Positions 38,041 to 47,366 of a DNA stretch of 64,000 nucleotides are shown here, one piece after another. A program made the position numbers and the translations under genes. The number at the start of each line of letters is the position of its first letter. Within the stretch, counting starts at the first letter, position 1. A model generated the notes under the pieces. It did no database searches. It saw only the letters and a list, made by a program, of their open reading frames with translations, and was not told where the DNA came from. This DNA comes from Rhodobacteraceae bacterium HTCC2083. GTDB lineage: Bacteria > Pseudomonadota > Alphaproteobacteria > Rhodobacterales > Rhodobacteraceae. The DNA is taken from NCBI GenBank assembly GCA_000156115.1, contig DS995276.1, positions 3,876,620-3,940,619 of the forward strand. Reading direction: 5' to 3'.

Positions 38041-38620
38041 CGCGCACCCCTTTCAATTCAAAGTAGAGATAGTCGATGACCTGACCTGCTGCTTCGGATT
38101 GATCCGGCCGTGCTTTGACCAAGCTTTGACGCAGATAGACCCCGTCAATCATTGCCGCGATCCGCGAGGCTGCTTGAGAAGCCCGCGCGCCAATCAAAGG
38201 GCGCAGAGAATAGACGAGATTCGAGCGAATGCGCGCTTGGTAGATCGTAAGTAAGCGCTTAGCTTCTGGCACGGTTTGGGCCAACACGTAGAAATTCAAC
38301 CACGCTGCAATCACCTCCGGACGGAAGTTTGAGCTTGAGAAGGAGGCGCGCACAATCGCCTCGACGCGGGCTGTGTCGGTTTCGGCCGTCACCAAAGCCG
38401 CCCGTACTTCGGCGCCAAATACCGTCAAAGTATGACGCATTGCGGCCAGAAATATCTGTTCTTTTCCGCCAAAATAGTGATGCGCCAAGGCCGAGGACAT
38501 CCCTGCCCGCTTGGCAATCGCGCCGACTGTGACATCCAACGTGCCATGCGCTCCGATCTCGTGGATCGTAGCCTCAACCAAGGCTGCACGCCGCAGCGGT
38601 TCCATTCCTAATTTGGGCAC
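38027..38620 (-). CDS. betI: TetR-family repressor of the choline operon
   Basis: 197 residues. The GTG at 38620 is taken as start: GGAG lies six bases before it and the protein then begins MPKLGMEPLRRAALVEATI, the BetI N-terminus. An upstream ATG at 38650 abuts the operator and has no ribosome site. The helix-turn-helix is at about 25-55 (TVGAIAKRAGMSSALAHHYF). The C-terminal ligand domain has the BetI ending. It represses bet genes and is released by choline. It overlaps betC by 14 bases. Confidence 0.92.
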   Translation of the reverse strand: MPKLGMEPLRRAALVEATIHEIGAHGTLDVTVGAIAKRAGMSSALAHHYFGGKEQIFLAAMRHTLTVFGAEVRAALVTAETDTARVEAIVRASFSSSNFRPEVIAAWLNFYVLAQTVPEAKRLLTIYQARIRSNLVYSLRPLIGARASQAASRIAAMIDGVYLRQSLVKARPDQSEAAGQVIDYLYFELKGVRDEQA

Positions 38621-38650
38621 ATCACGCTCCGTTATCGCCTTAACGCACAT

Positions 38651-38692
38651 AATTTGATTTTTATTGACCCGTCAATCAATAAAAATCAAATT
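38651..38692. promoter_or_regulatory. Operator palindrome of the bet operon
   Basis: AATTTGATTTTTATTGA (38651-38667) is repeated perfectly inverted at 38676-38692. Nested at the centre is ATTGACCCGTCAAT (38663-38676). It lies between the DMT permease stop and betI. TetR-type proteins bind such sites as dimer pairs; the inner palindrome is close to the ATTGA-N-TCAAT core of known BetI boxes. The outer 17-base arms are longer than one BetI dimer needs. Confidence 0.7.
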
Positions 38693-38708
38693 AGCAAGTC
38701 GCGAGGAA

Positions 38709-39611
38709 TCATCCCTTTGGCGCATGCGTTCCAGGCGTGATTTCACCGCGTTTCAGCACCGCTTCGCGCCACGTGATAAATGTTATCGAACACAGGATTA
38801 CAAAACCGCCTAATATCACCCAAATATCCACCGCTTCGCCAAAGGCAAAATAGCCAAGCGACACGGCCCAAATCAATTGAACAAACGTCACCGGTTGCGT
38901 CACCGTCAGGGGCGCATTGGCAAAGGCAAGCGTCATCGCGAAATGGCCCGCGGTGGCAAAGCAAGCGACACCGAAAAGCAATCCAACCTCTTGAAGAGTG
39001 GGGGGAATCCAAACAGAAAATGCCAAAGGTGCCAGCCCGATTGTAACAGCAATGGACAGCATCGATACAACCACGGAGGCGGGCACCGCATCCGCGAGTA
39101 ATTTCGCTGTCAGATAAGACACGCAAAACATGCAAGCCACAGCGAGCATCGCAATATGTCCAATGCTAAGCTCGCGAAAACCGGGCCTCAGGATAATCAT
39201 CGCCCCCAAGAGTGCGCAGAGCACCGCGATGATGCGCCGAAACGCCAGTCTCTCACCAAGGAATAGCGCGGCCGCGACAGTCACGAAAACGGGCGTCAAA
39301 TAGTTCATCGCAGTCACTTCCGCGATTGAAATCTGGGTCATCGCGAAGAACCAGAGCGTCACGCCAAACGTGTGAAACAGCCCGCGCACTGCGACAAGTT
39401 TCCAAAGGCGCAGCGTCAAAGTGGTTGCGCGTAGGGCCCTCATCATCGGGATCAGAAAGACCAAGCCCAACGCGTACCGCACAAACGCCGATTCTGCAGC
39501 AGGCAAGCGCGTGCCATTGAGCTTGACCAGCGCAGTCACCGCGACAAAGCACAAGCCCGCCGTAACCATCCAAAAAACTCCAACGAGCGGCCTTTGTGCT
39601 TGTTTTTCCAT
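38709..39611 (-). CDS. DMT/EamA family transporter
   Basis: 300 residues with ten hydrophobic segments in two EamA repeats (LVGVFWMVTAGLCFVAVTAL in the first; the second starts near residue 155, MLAVACMFCVSYLT). Such proteins export metabolites or amino acids; the substrate is not predictable. It ends 17 bases before the bet operator, so the bet promoter is immediately behind its stop. It follows lysE-like by 38 bases. Confidence 0.82.
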   Translation of the reverse strand: MEKQAQRPLVGVFWMVTAGLCFVAVTALVKLNGTRLPAAESAFVRYALGLVFLIPMMRALRATTLTLRLWKLVAVRGLFHTFGVTLWFFAMTQISIAEVTAMNYLTPVFVTVAAALFLGERLAFRRIIAVLCALLGAMIILRPGFRELSIGHIAMLAVACMFCVSYLTAKLLADAVPASVVVSMLSIAVTIGLAPLAFSVWIPPTLQEVGLLFGVACFATAGHFAMTLAFANAPLTVTQPVTFVQLIWAVSLGYFAFGEAVDIWVILGGFVILCSITFITWREAVLKRGEITPGTHAPKG

Positions 39612-39649
39612 AATGAACGCAGATCAAACCGGCGCGGAATACGCAACCC

Positions 39650-40252
39650 TCAGAGCAACAGAGAGATCGCAATTACCCACATTGTGAGCGCAATGGTCGC
39701 GTCCAACACGCGCCATGCCGCTGGGTTAGCAAAAATTGGTGAGAGCAAACGCGAACCAAAGCCGAGACAAATAAAAAAAGTGAAACTGCCCAAAGCCGCT
39801 CCAATCCCAAAAGCCAAGCGGTCCTCGTATTGTGCCGAGATTGATCCGATCAAAACAACAGTGTCCAAATACACATGCGGGTTCAAAAATGTGATCGCAA
39901 GCAGGGTCAGTAGGGTTTTACGCAGGGATGTCGTGACCTCCGCCTCCCCCTCTAACGCACTGCCTCCGCGCCACGCAGAGAGTGCATTTTGCAAGCCATA
40001 CCAAAACAGAAAAAGCACGCCACCGTAACGCATCGCGGTCTCAAACCACGGCACCGCATGCGCCAAAGCACCAAAGCCCGCGATCCCAGCGATAATCAAA
40101 ACCGCATCGGATATAGAGCAGGTCAGGACTATCGGCAGGACGTACTGACGTCGCAACCCGTATTTCAACACAAACGCATTCTGCGCCCCAATGGCGAGAA
40201 TTAGGGAAATACTTAAGAAATAGCCTGGAAAGAAAGAGTTGGCGAAACCCAT
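39650..40252 (-). CDS. LysE/ArgO family amino-acid exporter
   Basis: 200 residues with six membrane segments. The family's ILAIGAQNAFVLKYGLRRQY motif is at about residues 18-37, and FLNPHVYLDTVVLIGSIS (the NPHVYLD signature) at about 122-139. ArgO-type members export lysine or arginine. No LysG-type regulator gene lies beside it. The upstream divergent region (40253-40440) shows no recognised site. Confidence 0.88.
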   Translation of the reverse strand: MGFANSFFPGYFLSISLILAIGAQNAFVLKYGLRRQYVLPIVLTCSISDAVLIIAGIAGFGALAHAVPWFETAMRYGGVLFLFWYGLQNALSAWRGGSALEGEAEVTTSLRKTLLTLLAITFLNPHVYLDTVVLIGSISAQYEDRLAFGIGAALGSFTFFICLGFGSRLLSPIFANPAAWRVLDATIALTMWVIAISLLL

Positions 40253-40440
40253 TATACATCTCCCTTGCTCAGTTTTGCGGCGACTGCAGTGTGAAAGGGA
40301 ATACGTGAGACTTTGGAAAGTTGTAATTCGTTTTGTGCAAGTGTTTTTTTACAGCGTCAAATAGTGGCAGCGATGTTTAAACACCACTTTTCTTCTGTTA
40401 GAGATCAAGCAGCTAGAGTTGCTTTTTCAGGACGTTTAAA

Positions 40441-41133
40441 ATGACAAAAGAGACACCTTCGACACCGACGCGCGGCGTCATCTATGCGGCGACAGGCGAG
40501 GCTTATCTTGAAACAGCACGGCGCTCTGCGCGCTCGATGCGCAAACATAATCCGGACCTTCATATCACGCTCTTTTCTGACATCGTGGACACAAGCGGCG
40601 CGTTCGATCAAACCAAGCGGCTCACTGAAGCGCACACGCGCTCGAAAGTGGATGCGATCTGTAAAACCCCCTACGATGAAACGCTTTATCTGGATTGCGA
40701 TACGATCATTCGCACCGATCTCACCCATATGTTCGCTCTTCTGGAGCGCTTTGATATCGCCATCGCAAGCGTGGTAATGTGGGAAAACAAATCTCACCGC
40801 AAAACGTGGAAAACCAAAGTGCCTGATGCGTTTGTGGAACCCAACACTGGCGTGATCCTGTACAAAAGCACAGGTAAAATGGCGCAGTTCCTGCAAGATT
40901 GAAAAGCAGCCTTTTATGATTTTGATTATTTCAACGATCAGGTGACAATGCGCGAAATGTTGTGGACTAGCGCAGTGCAGTACTACGTGCTGCCCCAGCA
41001 ATATAACAAACGCATGTTTGAGGCGTCCGAGCTGATTTATAGCGATCAGCCTAAGGCAAAGCTGTTTCACCTCGAACTGTTGCGGCCACAAAAAAACCCG
41101 ATCATGCGGTGGATCGCAGATCGGGTTCGGTAA
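40441..41133 (+). pseudogene. GT-A fold glycosyltransferase interrupted by an in-frame TGA
   Basis: One frame of 230 codons carries a stop, TGA, at 40900-40902. The upstream part (153 aa) has the start IYAATGEAYLETARRSARSM and the DxD-type motif LYLDCDTII. The downstream part continues without shift as KAAFYDFDYFNDQ and ends WIADRVR. A Trp codon TGG is the likely original (FLQD-W-KAAF). The protein looks like a nucleotide-diphospho-sugar transferase. Everything else is intact, so this is either a very recent nonsense mutation or a sequencing error. Nothing suggests selenocysteine. Confidence 0.7.
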
Positions 41134-41151
41134 GCGTGAAAACCGATAACG

Positions 41152-41892
41152 TTAAAGCTGCTCCATCACCTCATCAGAGGCCTCAAAGTTGGCCGTCACA
41201 CGTTGGATATCATCGTCATCCTCTAGCGCGTCGATCAGTTTCATCAGTTTGGTCATGCCTTCCAAGTCCATCTCCGTGGAAATGTTCGGCTGCCAAATCA
41301 ATTTCGCACTATCGCTTTCGCCCAGCGCAGTTTCCAAAGCAGTGGAAACTTCATTAAGATCCGTGTCTTCGCACAGAATGATGTGACCCTCTTCAGAGCT
41401 TTCGCAATCCTCTGCGCCAGCCTCAATCGCGGCTTCCATCACTTTGTCCGCGTCGCCCGCGTCCGCGTCGTAGGTGATCTGACCTTTGCGATCAAACATG
41501 AAGCCGACCGATCCGGTTTCACCCAGATTGCCGCCATTTTTGGTGAACGTGGAGCGTACGGTCGAGGCCGTGCGATTGCGGTTGTCCGTCATCGTCTCAA
41601 CAATGATCGCCACGCCGTTGGGGCCATAGCCCTCATAGCGAATTTCTTCGTAATCATCGCCCTCGCCGCCAATAGCCTTCTTGATCGCGCGATCAATGTT
41701 GTCTTTAGGCATGGATTGCGACTTCGCTTCCTTCACCGCAAGACGCAAACGCGGGTTCTTTTCGGGATCGGGGTCGCCCATCTTTGCGGCAACCGTGATC
41801 TCCTTGGAGAACTTGGAAAACAGTTTGGAGCGCAATTTATCCTGACGCCCTTTGCGGTGCTGAATATTTGCCCATTTTGAGTGGCCGGCCAT
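41152..41892 (-). CDS. yebC: YebC/PmpR family regulator (TACO1-like)
   Basis: 246 residues. It starts [18 protein letters not shown], as do all members, and keeps the middle blocks [15 protein letters not shown] and [18 protein letters not shown]. YebC-type proteins help ribosomes through polyproline or difficult stretches, and some act as transcription regulators. It is transcribed away from the SLC13 gene. Genes usually beside yebC (ruvC) are not in this window. Confidence 0.95.
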   Translation of the reverse strand: MAGHSKWANIQHRKGRQDKLRSKLFSKFSKEITVAAKMGDPDPEKNPRLRLAVKEAKSQSMPKDNIDRAIKKAIGGEGDDYEEIRYEGYGPNGVAIIVETMTDNRNRTASTVRSTFTKNGGNLGETGSVGFMFDRKGQITYDADAGDADKVMEAAIEAGAEDCESSEEGHIILCEDTDLNEVSTALETALGESDSAKLIWQPNISTEMDLEGMTKLMKLIDALEDDDDIQRVTANFEASDEVMEQL

Positions 41893-42015
41893 GTCTCTCT
41901 CCAGATGAGAAGTCTAAAATCGCGTTCGGTATAAGCCCGCCAAGGGGATGCCCGCAAGTCAGTTGCATATCGGCGCGTTTTAAGGTGAAGCTGCCCGCAA
42001 CGTGAAAGGCCAATC

Positions 42016-43788
42016 ATGACCCAAGATCAAACTATCATTTTCGCCTTGTTTGGCAGCGTGTTCGCCCTCTTGCTTTGGGGGCGGTTTCGCTACGATCTTG
42101 TGGCGTTTTCGGCCCTCATGGTTGGGGTGCTCTTGGGCGTGGTCGAGGGCAAAAACGCGTTTGCGGGCTTTGGCCACCCCGCCACATTGGTGGTGGCTTT
42201 GGTGCTTGTCGTCTCTGCAGGTTTGGTGCGCTCGGGCGCAGTCTTCTTAATCACGCGCACTTTGGTGGACAGTTCACGCAATCTTGGCGGGCATATCGCG
42301 CTAATGGGCGGAATTGGCGGGGTGCTGTCAGCGTTCATGAACAACGTCGCGGCCTTGGCGCTCTTGATGCCTGTAGATATCCAGACCGCGCGCAAAGCGG
42401 GGCGCGCGCCGGGTTTGTCGCTTATGCCGCTCAGCTTTGCGACAATCCTCGGTGGTATGGTCACGCTCATCGGAACGCCCCCAAACATCATCATTGCCGC
42501 GATCCGAGAAGAGCAATTGGGCAAGCCGTTCAAGATGTTCGATTTCGCCCCCGTTGGCGGTGTCGCAGCACTTGCGGGTCTTGCCTTTGTGGCCCTAATC
42601 GGCTGGCGCTTGATCCCTGCGCGCGGCGACAGTGCAACAGCGGGCGATGACATGTCCGACTATATCGCAGAACTTACAGTGCCAGCGGACAACAAACTGA
42701 TTGGCAAGCGGTTTTCCGAAATCGAAGAGGACGCGGAAAAAGCCGACGTCGCCCTAATCGGCCTGATCCGTGATGGCAAACGACGCTATGGCCGCGCGCG
42801 CAATTCCGAACTCAAGGGCGGCGATACGCTGGTGCTCGAAGCTTCCCCCGCAGCGCTTGACGAATTTCGTGCTGCCCTCTCGCTGGCCTTTTCGGACGAG
42901 AAACGTGAAGAGCAGTTGAATGCAGCCGGTGACGGTGTCGACGTGATCGAAGTGGTGGTCACCGAAAATTCGCGTCTCACAGGCAGAACGGCACAAAGCA
43001 TCGGGCTTGTGTGGCGTCAGCGCACGGTTCTCATGGGCATTTCACGTCAGGGCAAGGCGATCCGCGATCATGTGCGCAAAACCGAAGTGCGCGCGGGCGA
43101 TATTCTGCTACTGCTGGTCCCTAAAGATCACGGGCAAGATGTGACCGAATGGCTCGATTGTTTGCCCCTCGCAGAGCGCGGTCTTGCAGTCACGCAAGAT
43201 AGCAAGGTCTGGCTCGCGATTGGCATGTTCGCGGCGGCTGTTGCGGCGGCAAGCTTTGGTTTGGTTTACCTCCCTGTAGCGCTTGGCTGTGTGGTTGTGG
43301 CCTATGTTTTGGCCAAGATCGTACCGCTCTCGGAACTCTACACCCACATCGAATGGCCGGTAGTTGTCTTGCTTGGCTCGATGATCCCGCTTGGCGCGGC
43401 CTTGCAAGATGCGGGCGGCACGGAGTTGATCGCGGGCGCGCTTATTGGGTTGACGGAAGGCCTACCCGCGTGGGCGATCCTCACGGTGTTAATGGTGGTG
43501 ACGATGACGCTTTCGGACGTGCTCAACAACACGGCGACAACCATTGTCGCGGCCCCTGTTGGAATTCAGATGGCGCAGTCCTTGTGCGTGTCTCCAGATC
43601 CGTTCTTGATGGCTGTGGCCATCGCGGCTTCTGCGGCGTTCCTCACGCCCATTGGGCATAAGAACAACACGTTGATCCTTGGCCCCGGTGGCTATCAATT
43701 CGGCGATTACTGGCGCATAGGCCTGCCGCTGGAAGTCATCATCGTCGCCGTCTCCATCCCCGCAATCTTGATTTTCTGGCCGCTCTAA
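42016..43788 (+). CDS. SLC13/DASS-type permease with two RCK-C domains
   Basis: 590 residues. Membrane segments 1-5 are followed at about 205-365 by two TrkA-C (RCK_C) domains (ADNKLIGKRFSEIEEDAE; TENSRLTGRTAQSIGL), then a second membrane half. Duplicated signatures FMNNVAALALLMPVDI and DVLNNTATTIVAAPVGI match the paired SNT-like motifs of the SLC13 fold. The proteins co-transport anions such as sulfate or dicarboxylates with sodium. A paralogue lies 3.5 kb downstream (45565). Confidence 0.85.
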   Translation: MTQDQTIIFALFGSVFALLLWGRFRYDLVAFSALMVGVLLGVVEGKNAFAGFGHPATLVVALVLVVSAGLVRSGAVFLITRTLVDSSRNLGGHIALMGGIGGVLSAFMNNVAALALLMPVDIQTARKAGRAPGLSLMPLSFATILGGMVTLIGTPPNIIIAAIREEQLGKPFKMFDFAPVGGVAALAGLAFVALIGWRLIPARGDSATAGDDMSDYIAELTVPADNKLIGKRFSEIEEDAEKADVALIGLIRDGKRRYGRARNSELKGGDTLVLEASPAALDEFRAALSLAFSDEKREEQLNAAGDGVDVIEVVVTENSRLTGRTAQSIGLVWRQRTVLMGISRQGKAIRDHVRKTEVRAGDILLLLVPKDHGQDVTEWLDCLPLAERGLAVTQDSKVWLAIGMFAAAVAAASFGLVYLPVALGCVVVAYVLAKIVPLSELYTHIEWPVVVLLGSMIPLGAALQDAGGTELIAGALIGLTEGLPAWAILTVLMVVTMTLSDVLNNTATTIVAAPVGIQMAQSLCVSPDPFLMAVAIAASAAFLTPIGHKNNTLILGPGGYQFGDYWRIGLPLEVIIVAVSIPAILIFWPL

Positions 43789-43845
43789 ACGCTCAAATGC
43801 AAAGGCGGGTCTTGCGCGCCTCTCAGCGCGTGGTACTTCGGGTGT

Positions 43846-44658
43846 ATGAGAACACTTTTCCTAGGCGATGTGATGGGCCGCGCGGGGCGCCGTGCTATCA
43901 CCGAAAACCTGCCCGCTTTGCGCGACGAATTGCGCGCAGATTTCATTGTTGTGAACGGCGAAAACGCCTCCAATGGGATGGGCCTGAACGCAGAGCACGC
44001 AAATGACATTTTCGCGGCTGGCGCGGATTGCGTCACCCTTGGCGATCATGCCTTTGATCAGCGCGATATGATGCAACATATTGACAAAGACCAACGCATC
44101 CTGCGCCCTTTGAACTTTGCCAAAACCGCGCCCGGTCGCGGGCATAAGCTGTTCAAAGCCAAGGGCGGTCAGAAAGTTCTCGTGCTGCAAGTTCTGGGGC
44201 AAGTCTTTATGAAACGCGCCTATGACGATCCGTTTTCTGCCCTCGATGCTGTGCTGCGCGCGCATCCTTTGGGCGGCCTAGCACAAATGATCCTTGTGGA
44301 TGTGCACTGTGAAGCGACGTCCGAGAAAATGGGCATCGGCCATTTCTGCGACGGTCGCGCCTCGATTGTAGTGGGCACGCATACCCATGTGCCGACGGCG
44401 GACGCGCAAATCCTGTCGGGCGGCACCGCCTTTCAAAGCGATGCGGGCATGTGCGGCGACTATAATTCGGTGATTGGCATGGAGAAGGAAGAACCCATGC
44501 GCCGCTTTGTGACAGGCATGAGCAAATCGCGCTTCACACCCGCCAATGGCGAAGCAACCCTGACTGGCCTCTTCGTCGTTACCGATGATCGCACCGGCAA
44601 AGCCACCTCCGTTGAGATGATCCGCCGTGGCGGGCGGCTAGAACAAAGCGGGCCGTGA
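43846..44658 (+). CDS. YmdB-like metallophosphoesterase (TIGR00282 family)
   Basis: 270 residues. The start MRTLFLGDVMGRAGRRAI holds the first metal ligand. FIVVNGENASNGMG and VTLGDHAFDQRDM follow, with later His ligands in VDVHCEATSEK and VVGTHTHVPTAD. The pattern is that of Bacillus YmdB, a phosphodiesterase acting on 2',3'-cyclic or cAMP-like substrates. It begins a plus-strand run with the DMT permease four bases downstream. Confidence 0.9.
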   Translation: MRTLFLGDVMGRAGRRAITENLPALRDELRADFIVVNGENASNGMGLNAEHANDIFAAGADCVTLGDHAFDQRDMMQHIDKDQRILRPLNFAKTAPGRGHKLFKAKGGQKVLVLQVLGQVFMKRAYDDPFSALDAVLRAHPLGGLAQMILVDVHCEATSEKMGIGHFCDGRASIVVGTHTHVPTADAQILSGGTAFQSDAGMCGDYNSVIGMEKEEPMRRFVTGMSKSRFTPANGEATLTGLFVVTDDRTGKATSVEMIRRGGRLEQSGP

Positions 44659-44662
44659 ACCA

Positions 44663-45568
44663 GTGAGAGGCACCCTCCCCCTCTTCGGGGTCCTGACCCT
44701 GCTTGGCGCGGGTTGGGGCATAACCATGCCTTTAACCAAAATCACCGTGAGCGCGGGATACCAGCATTTCGGCCTTATTTTTTGGCAGTTCGCCATGGCG
44801 GTCGCGCTGATGGGCAGCGTTTTGCTCCTGCGCAGGCGGCTGAACCGACCAAGCGCGCCGCAAATCCGTTTTGCATGCTTAATAGCTTTGATTGGCACGC
44901 TCTTGCCGAATTCTGCCAGCTATCAAGCCGCTGTGCATCTCCCCAGTGGCGTGATTGCGATACTGCTCTCACTGATCCCCATGCTCGCCTTTCCCATCGC
45001 GCTGTCCCTTGGCAACGACAGGTTCTCGGCGCGCAAATTGATTGGCCTGACGCTTGGCTTTGGCGCGGTGGTTTTGATCGCGGCCAATAGCGGTAGTTTC
45101 GAGGGCGATGTCACCCTCTGGTGGATCGCCGTCGCACTGGTCGCGCCCAGTTTTTACGCGCTCGAGGGCAATGTGGTTGCCAAATGGGGCACTTACGGAT
45201 TTGACGCGATTGAGACGTTGTTCTGGTCCTCTGTGTTTGGCCTTGTGCCCTCGCTCTTGCTTGCACTTGGCACCGGCCAATTCATCCCTGTGCCCACCAC
45301 TTGGGGGACACCGGAATTTGCGTTTCTTATCATCGCCGTCGCTCATGCGGTGGTATACGCAGGTTACGTCTGGCTGGTCAGCAATGCAGGTCCGGTCTTT
45401 GCCGCACAGGTTAGCTATCTAGTCACGATCTTCGGGATCTTCTGGGCAATCGTGCTGCTGCACGAAGCCTATGCGAACGGCATATGGCTCGCACTTGCAC
45501 TGATGCTGAGCGGCATGTTCCTCGTGCAACCGCGCGCACGCAAATCCGAAGAGGATGCGCTGGCATGA
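44663..45568 (+). CDS. DMT/EamA family transporter
   Basis: 301 residues from a GTG at 44663. Ten hydrophobic segments in two EamA repeats (LTLLGAGWGITMPLTKITVS in the first, LIIAVAHAVVYAGYVWLVS in the second). Substrate unknown. Its stop overlaps the start of the second SLC13 permease gene as ATGA. Confidence 0.82.
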   Translation: MRGTLPLFGVLTLLGAGWGITMPLTKITVSAGYQHFGLIFWQFAMAVALMGSVLLLRRRLNRPSAPQIRFACLIALIGTLLPNSASYQAAVHLPSGVIAILLSLIPMLAFPIALSLGNDRFSARKLIGLTLGFGAVVLIAANSGSFEGDVTLWWIAVALVAPSFYALEGNVVAKWGTYGFDAIETLFWSSVFGLVPSLLLALGTGQFIPVPTTWGTPEFAFLIIAVAHAVVYAGYVWLVSNAGPVFAAQVSYLVTIFGIFWAIVLLHEAYANGIWLALALMLSGMFLVQPRARKSEEDALA

Positions 45569-47343
45569 TATTTTTCGAGCTTACGCAAAACCAAAGCGCA
45601 ATCGCAGCGCTGTTGACCGTGCTTGGCATGTTTGTGCTCTTCGTGCGCGAAAGCTATCCAACCGAAGTTGTCGCCATCGCAGGCGTCGCATTCCTCTTGA
45701 TCCTTGGGGTGTTGCCTTACGAGAACGCGCTCACCGTGCTCTCCAACCCTGCGCCATGGACCATAGCGGCAATGTTCATCGTGATGGGCGCATTGGTACG
45801 CACCGGCGCGCTAGAGGCCTTTACCAAAATGGCTGACAAACAGGCCAAGACAAACCCCGCCTTGGCGATTGCGATGTTACTCACATTCGTCATCATTGCT
45901 TCTGCCGTGGTGTCCAATACGCCCGTTGTTGTGGTGATGATCCCTGTCTTTGTACAGCTTAGCCGATCACTGGGCAAAAAAGCTTCTATACTTTTGATAC
46001 CATTGAGTTATGCCGCTATTCTTGGTGGCACACTGACGCTGATCGGCACCTCAACCAACCTGCTTGTTGACGGGGTTGCACGAGCCAATGGCATGAAGGC
46101 CTTCTCGATTTTTGAAGTCACACCACTCGGCATTGTGCTCGTCGCTTGGGGCATGCTTTATCTACGCTTCATCGGGCCCTACCTGCTACCAGAGCGCGAC
46201 AGCATGGCGAGCCTCCTGTCCGACAAAAGCCAGATGAAATTCTTCACCGAAGCGGTCATTCCCCCCGAAAGCAACCTGATCGGGCGCCAGGTAATGGGCG
46301 TGCAATTGTTCAAACGCGAAGGCGTGCGCTTAATCGACGTTGTGCGCGGGGACACTTCGCTACGCCGCAATCTAAAAGACGTGAGTTTGCAAGTCGGTGA
46401 TCGCGTGGTTCTGCGCAGTCGTATTTCCGAATTGCTAAGCTTGCAGCGCAACAAAGAACTTAAGCGCATTGACCAAGTTTCCGCTGTTGAGACCCACACG
46501 GTCGAGGTCTTAATCACCCCCGGCTGCAAGATGATCGGGCGCACCCTGGGCGCGCTGCGCCTGCGGCGCCGGTTTGGAGTCTATCCGCTGGCAGTGCATC
46601 GTCGGAACCAGAATATCAGCGGCCAGCTTGATAGCGTGTTGGTGCGCGTGGGCGACACTTTGTTGCTAGAAGGCGCGCCCGAAGACATCCACAGGCTCGC
46701 CACAGAAATGGACCTTGTGGACGTTTCCGCCCCCTCAGAACGTGCCTACCGCCGCAGTCACGCGCCGATAGCTTTGCTCGCACTTGTTGGCATTGTTGCC
46801 CTTGCGGGTTTTGGGCTCGCACCAATTTTCTATCTGTCGATCATCGCCGTCGCCTTGGTTCTAATCGCGCGCTGCATTGACGCGGATGAGGCGTTTTCCT
46901 TCGTCGACGGACGCCTGTTGACGCTGATTTTCGCGATGCTCGCTATCGGCGCAGCATTGGAGAGTTCTGGCGCAGTGAGTTTGATCGTAAACGCCTTCGC
47001 GCCGTTCCTGACCAGCCTACCTCCGTTCCTTCTGGTCTGGGCGATCTATTTACTGACCTCGATCCTGACCGAATTAGTCTCCAACAACGCAGTCGCAGTT
47101 GTGGTCACACCGATAGCCATTGGCCTTGCAGACGCACTTGGCATCGATGCACGACCTCTGGTGGTGGCGGTGATGGTCGCCGCATCAGCGAGCTTCGCGA
47201 CACCCATCGGTTATCAAAGCAACATGTTGGTCTATGGTCCGGGCGGATATAAGTTTACCGATTTTTTGAAGGTCGGTATTCCTTTGAACCTCTCCATAGG
47301 GATCCTGGCATCCTTGCTCATCCCATTGCTGTGGCCTCTGTGA
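45565..47343 (+). CDS. SLC13/DASS-type permease with RCK-C domains (second copy)
   Basis: 592 residues; ATG at 45565 overlaps the preceding stop by four bases. Topology equals the 42016 permease: membrane half, two RCK_C domains at about 205-375 (PPESNLIGRQVMGVQLFKRE; TPGCKMIGRTLGALRL), membrane half. Signatures are VVSNTPVVVVMIPVF and ELVSNNAVAVVVTPIAI. The two copies differ widely in sequence and so probably in substrate. The soluble domains may gate transport in response to a nucleotide or ion. Confidence 0.85.
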   Translation: MIFFELTQNQSAIAALLTVLGMFVLFVRESYPTEVVAIAGVAFLLILGVLPYENALTVLSNPAPWTIAAMFIVMGALVRTGALEAFTKMADKQAKTNPALAIAMLLTFVIIASAVVSNTPVVVVMIPVFVQLSRSLGKKASILLIPLSYAAILGGTLTLIGTSTNLLVDGVARANGMKAFSIFEVTPLGIVLVAWGMLYLRFIGPYLLPERDSMASLLSDKSQMKFFTEAVIPPESNLIGRQVMGVQLFKREGVRLIDVVRGDTSLRRNLKDVSLQVGDRVVLRSRISELLSLQRNKELKRIDQVSAVETHTVEVLITPGCKMIGRTLGALRLRRRFGVYPLAVHRRNQNISGQLDSVLVRVGDTLLLEGAPEDIHRLATEMDLVDVSAPSERAYRRSHAPIALLALVGIVALAGFGLAPIFYLSIIAVALVLIARCIDADEAFSFVDGRLLTLIFAMLAIGAALESSGAVSLIVNAFAPFLTSLPPFLLVWAIYLLTSILTELVSNNAVAVVVTPIAIGLADALGIDARPLVVAVMVAASASFATPIGYQSNMLVYGPGGYKFTDFLKVGIPLNLSIGILASLLIPLLWPL

Positions 47344-47366
47344 TCCTCAATCTTGGAAGAGTTTGT

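Noticed and set aside
40900-40902. Selenocysteine reading of the in-frame TGA
   Set aside because: The context calls for Trp, the family is not a selenoprotein family, and I see no clear hairpin after the codon.
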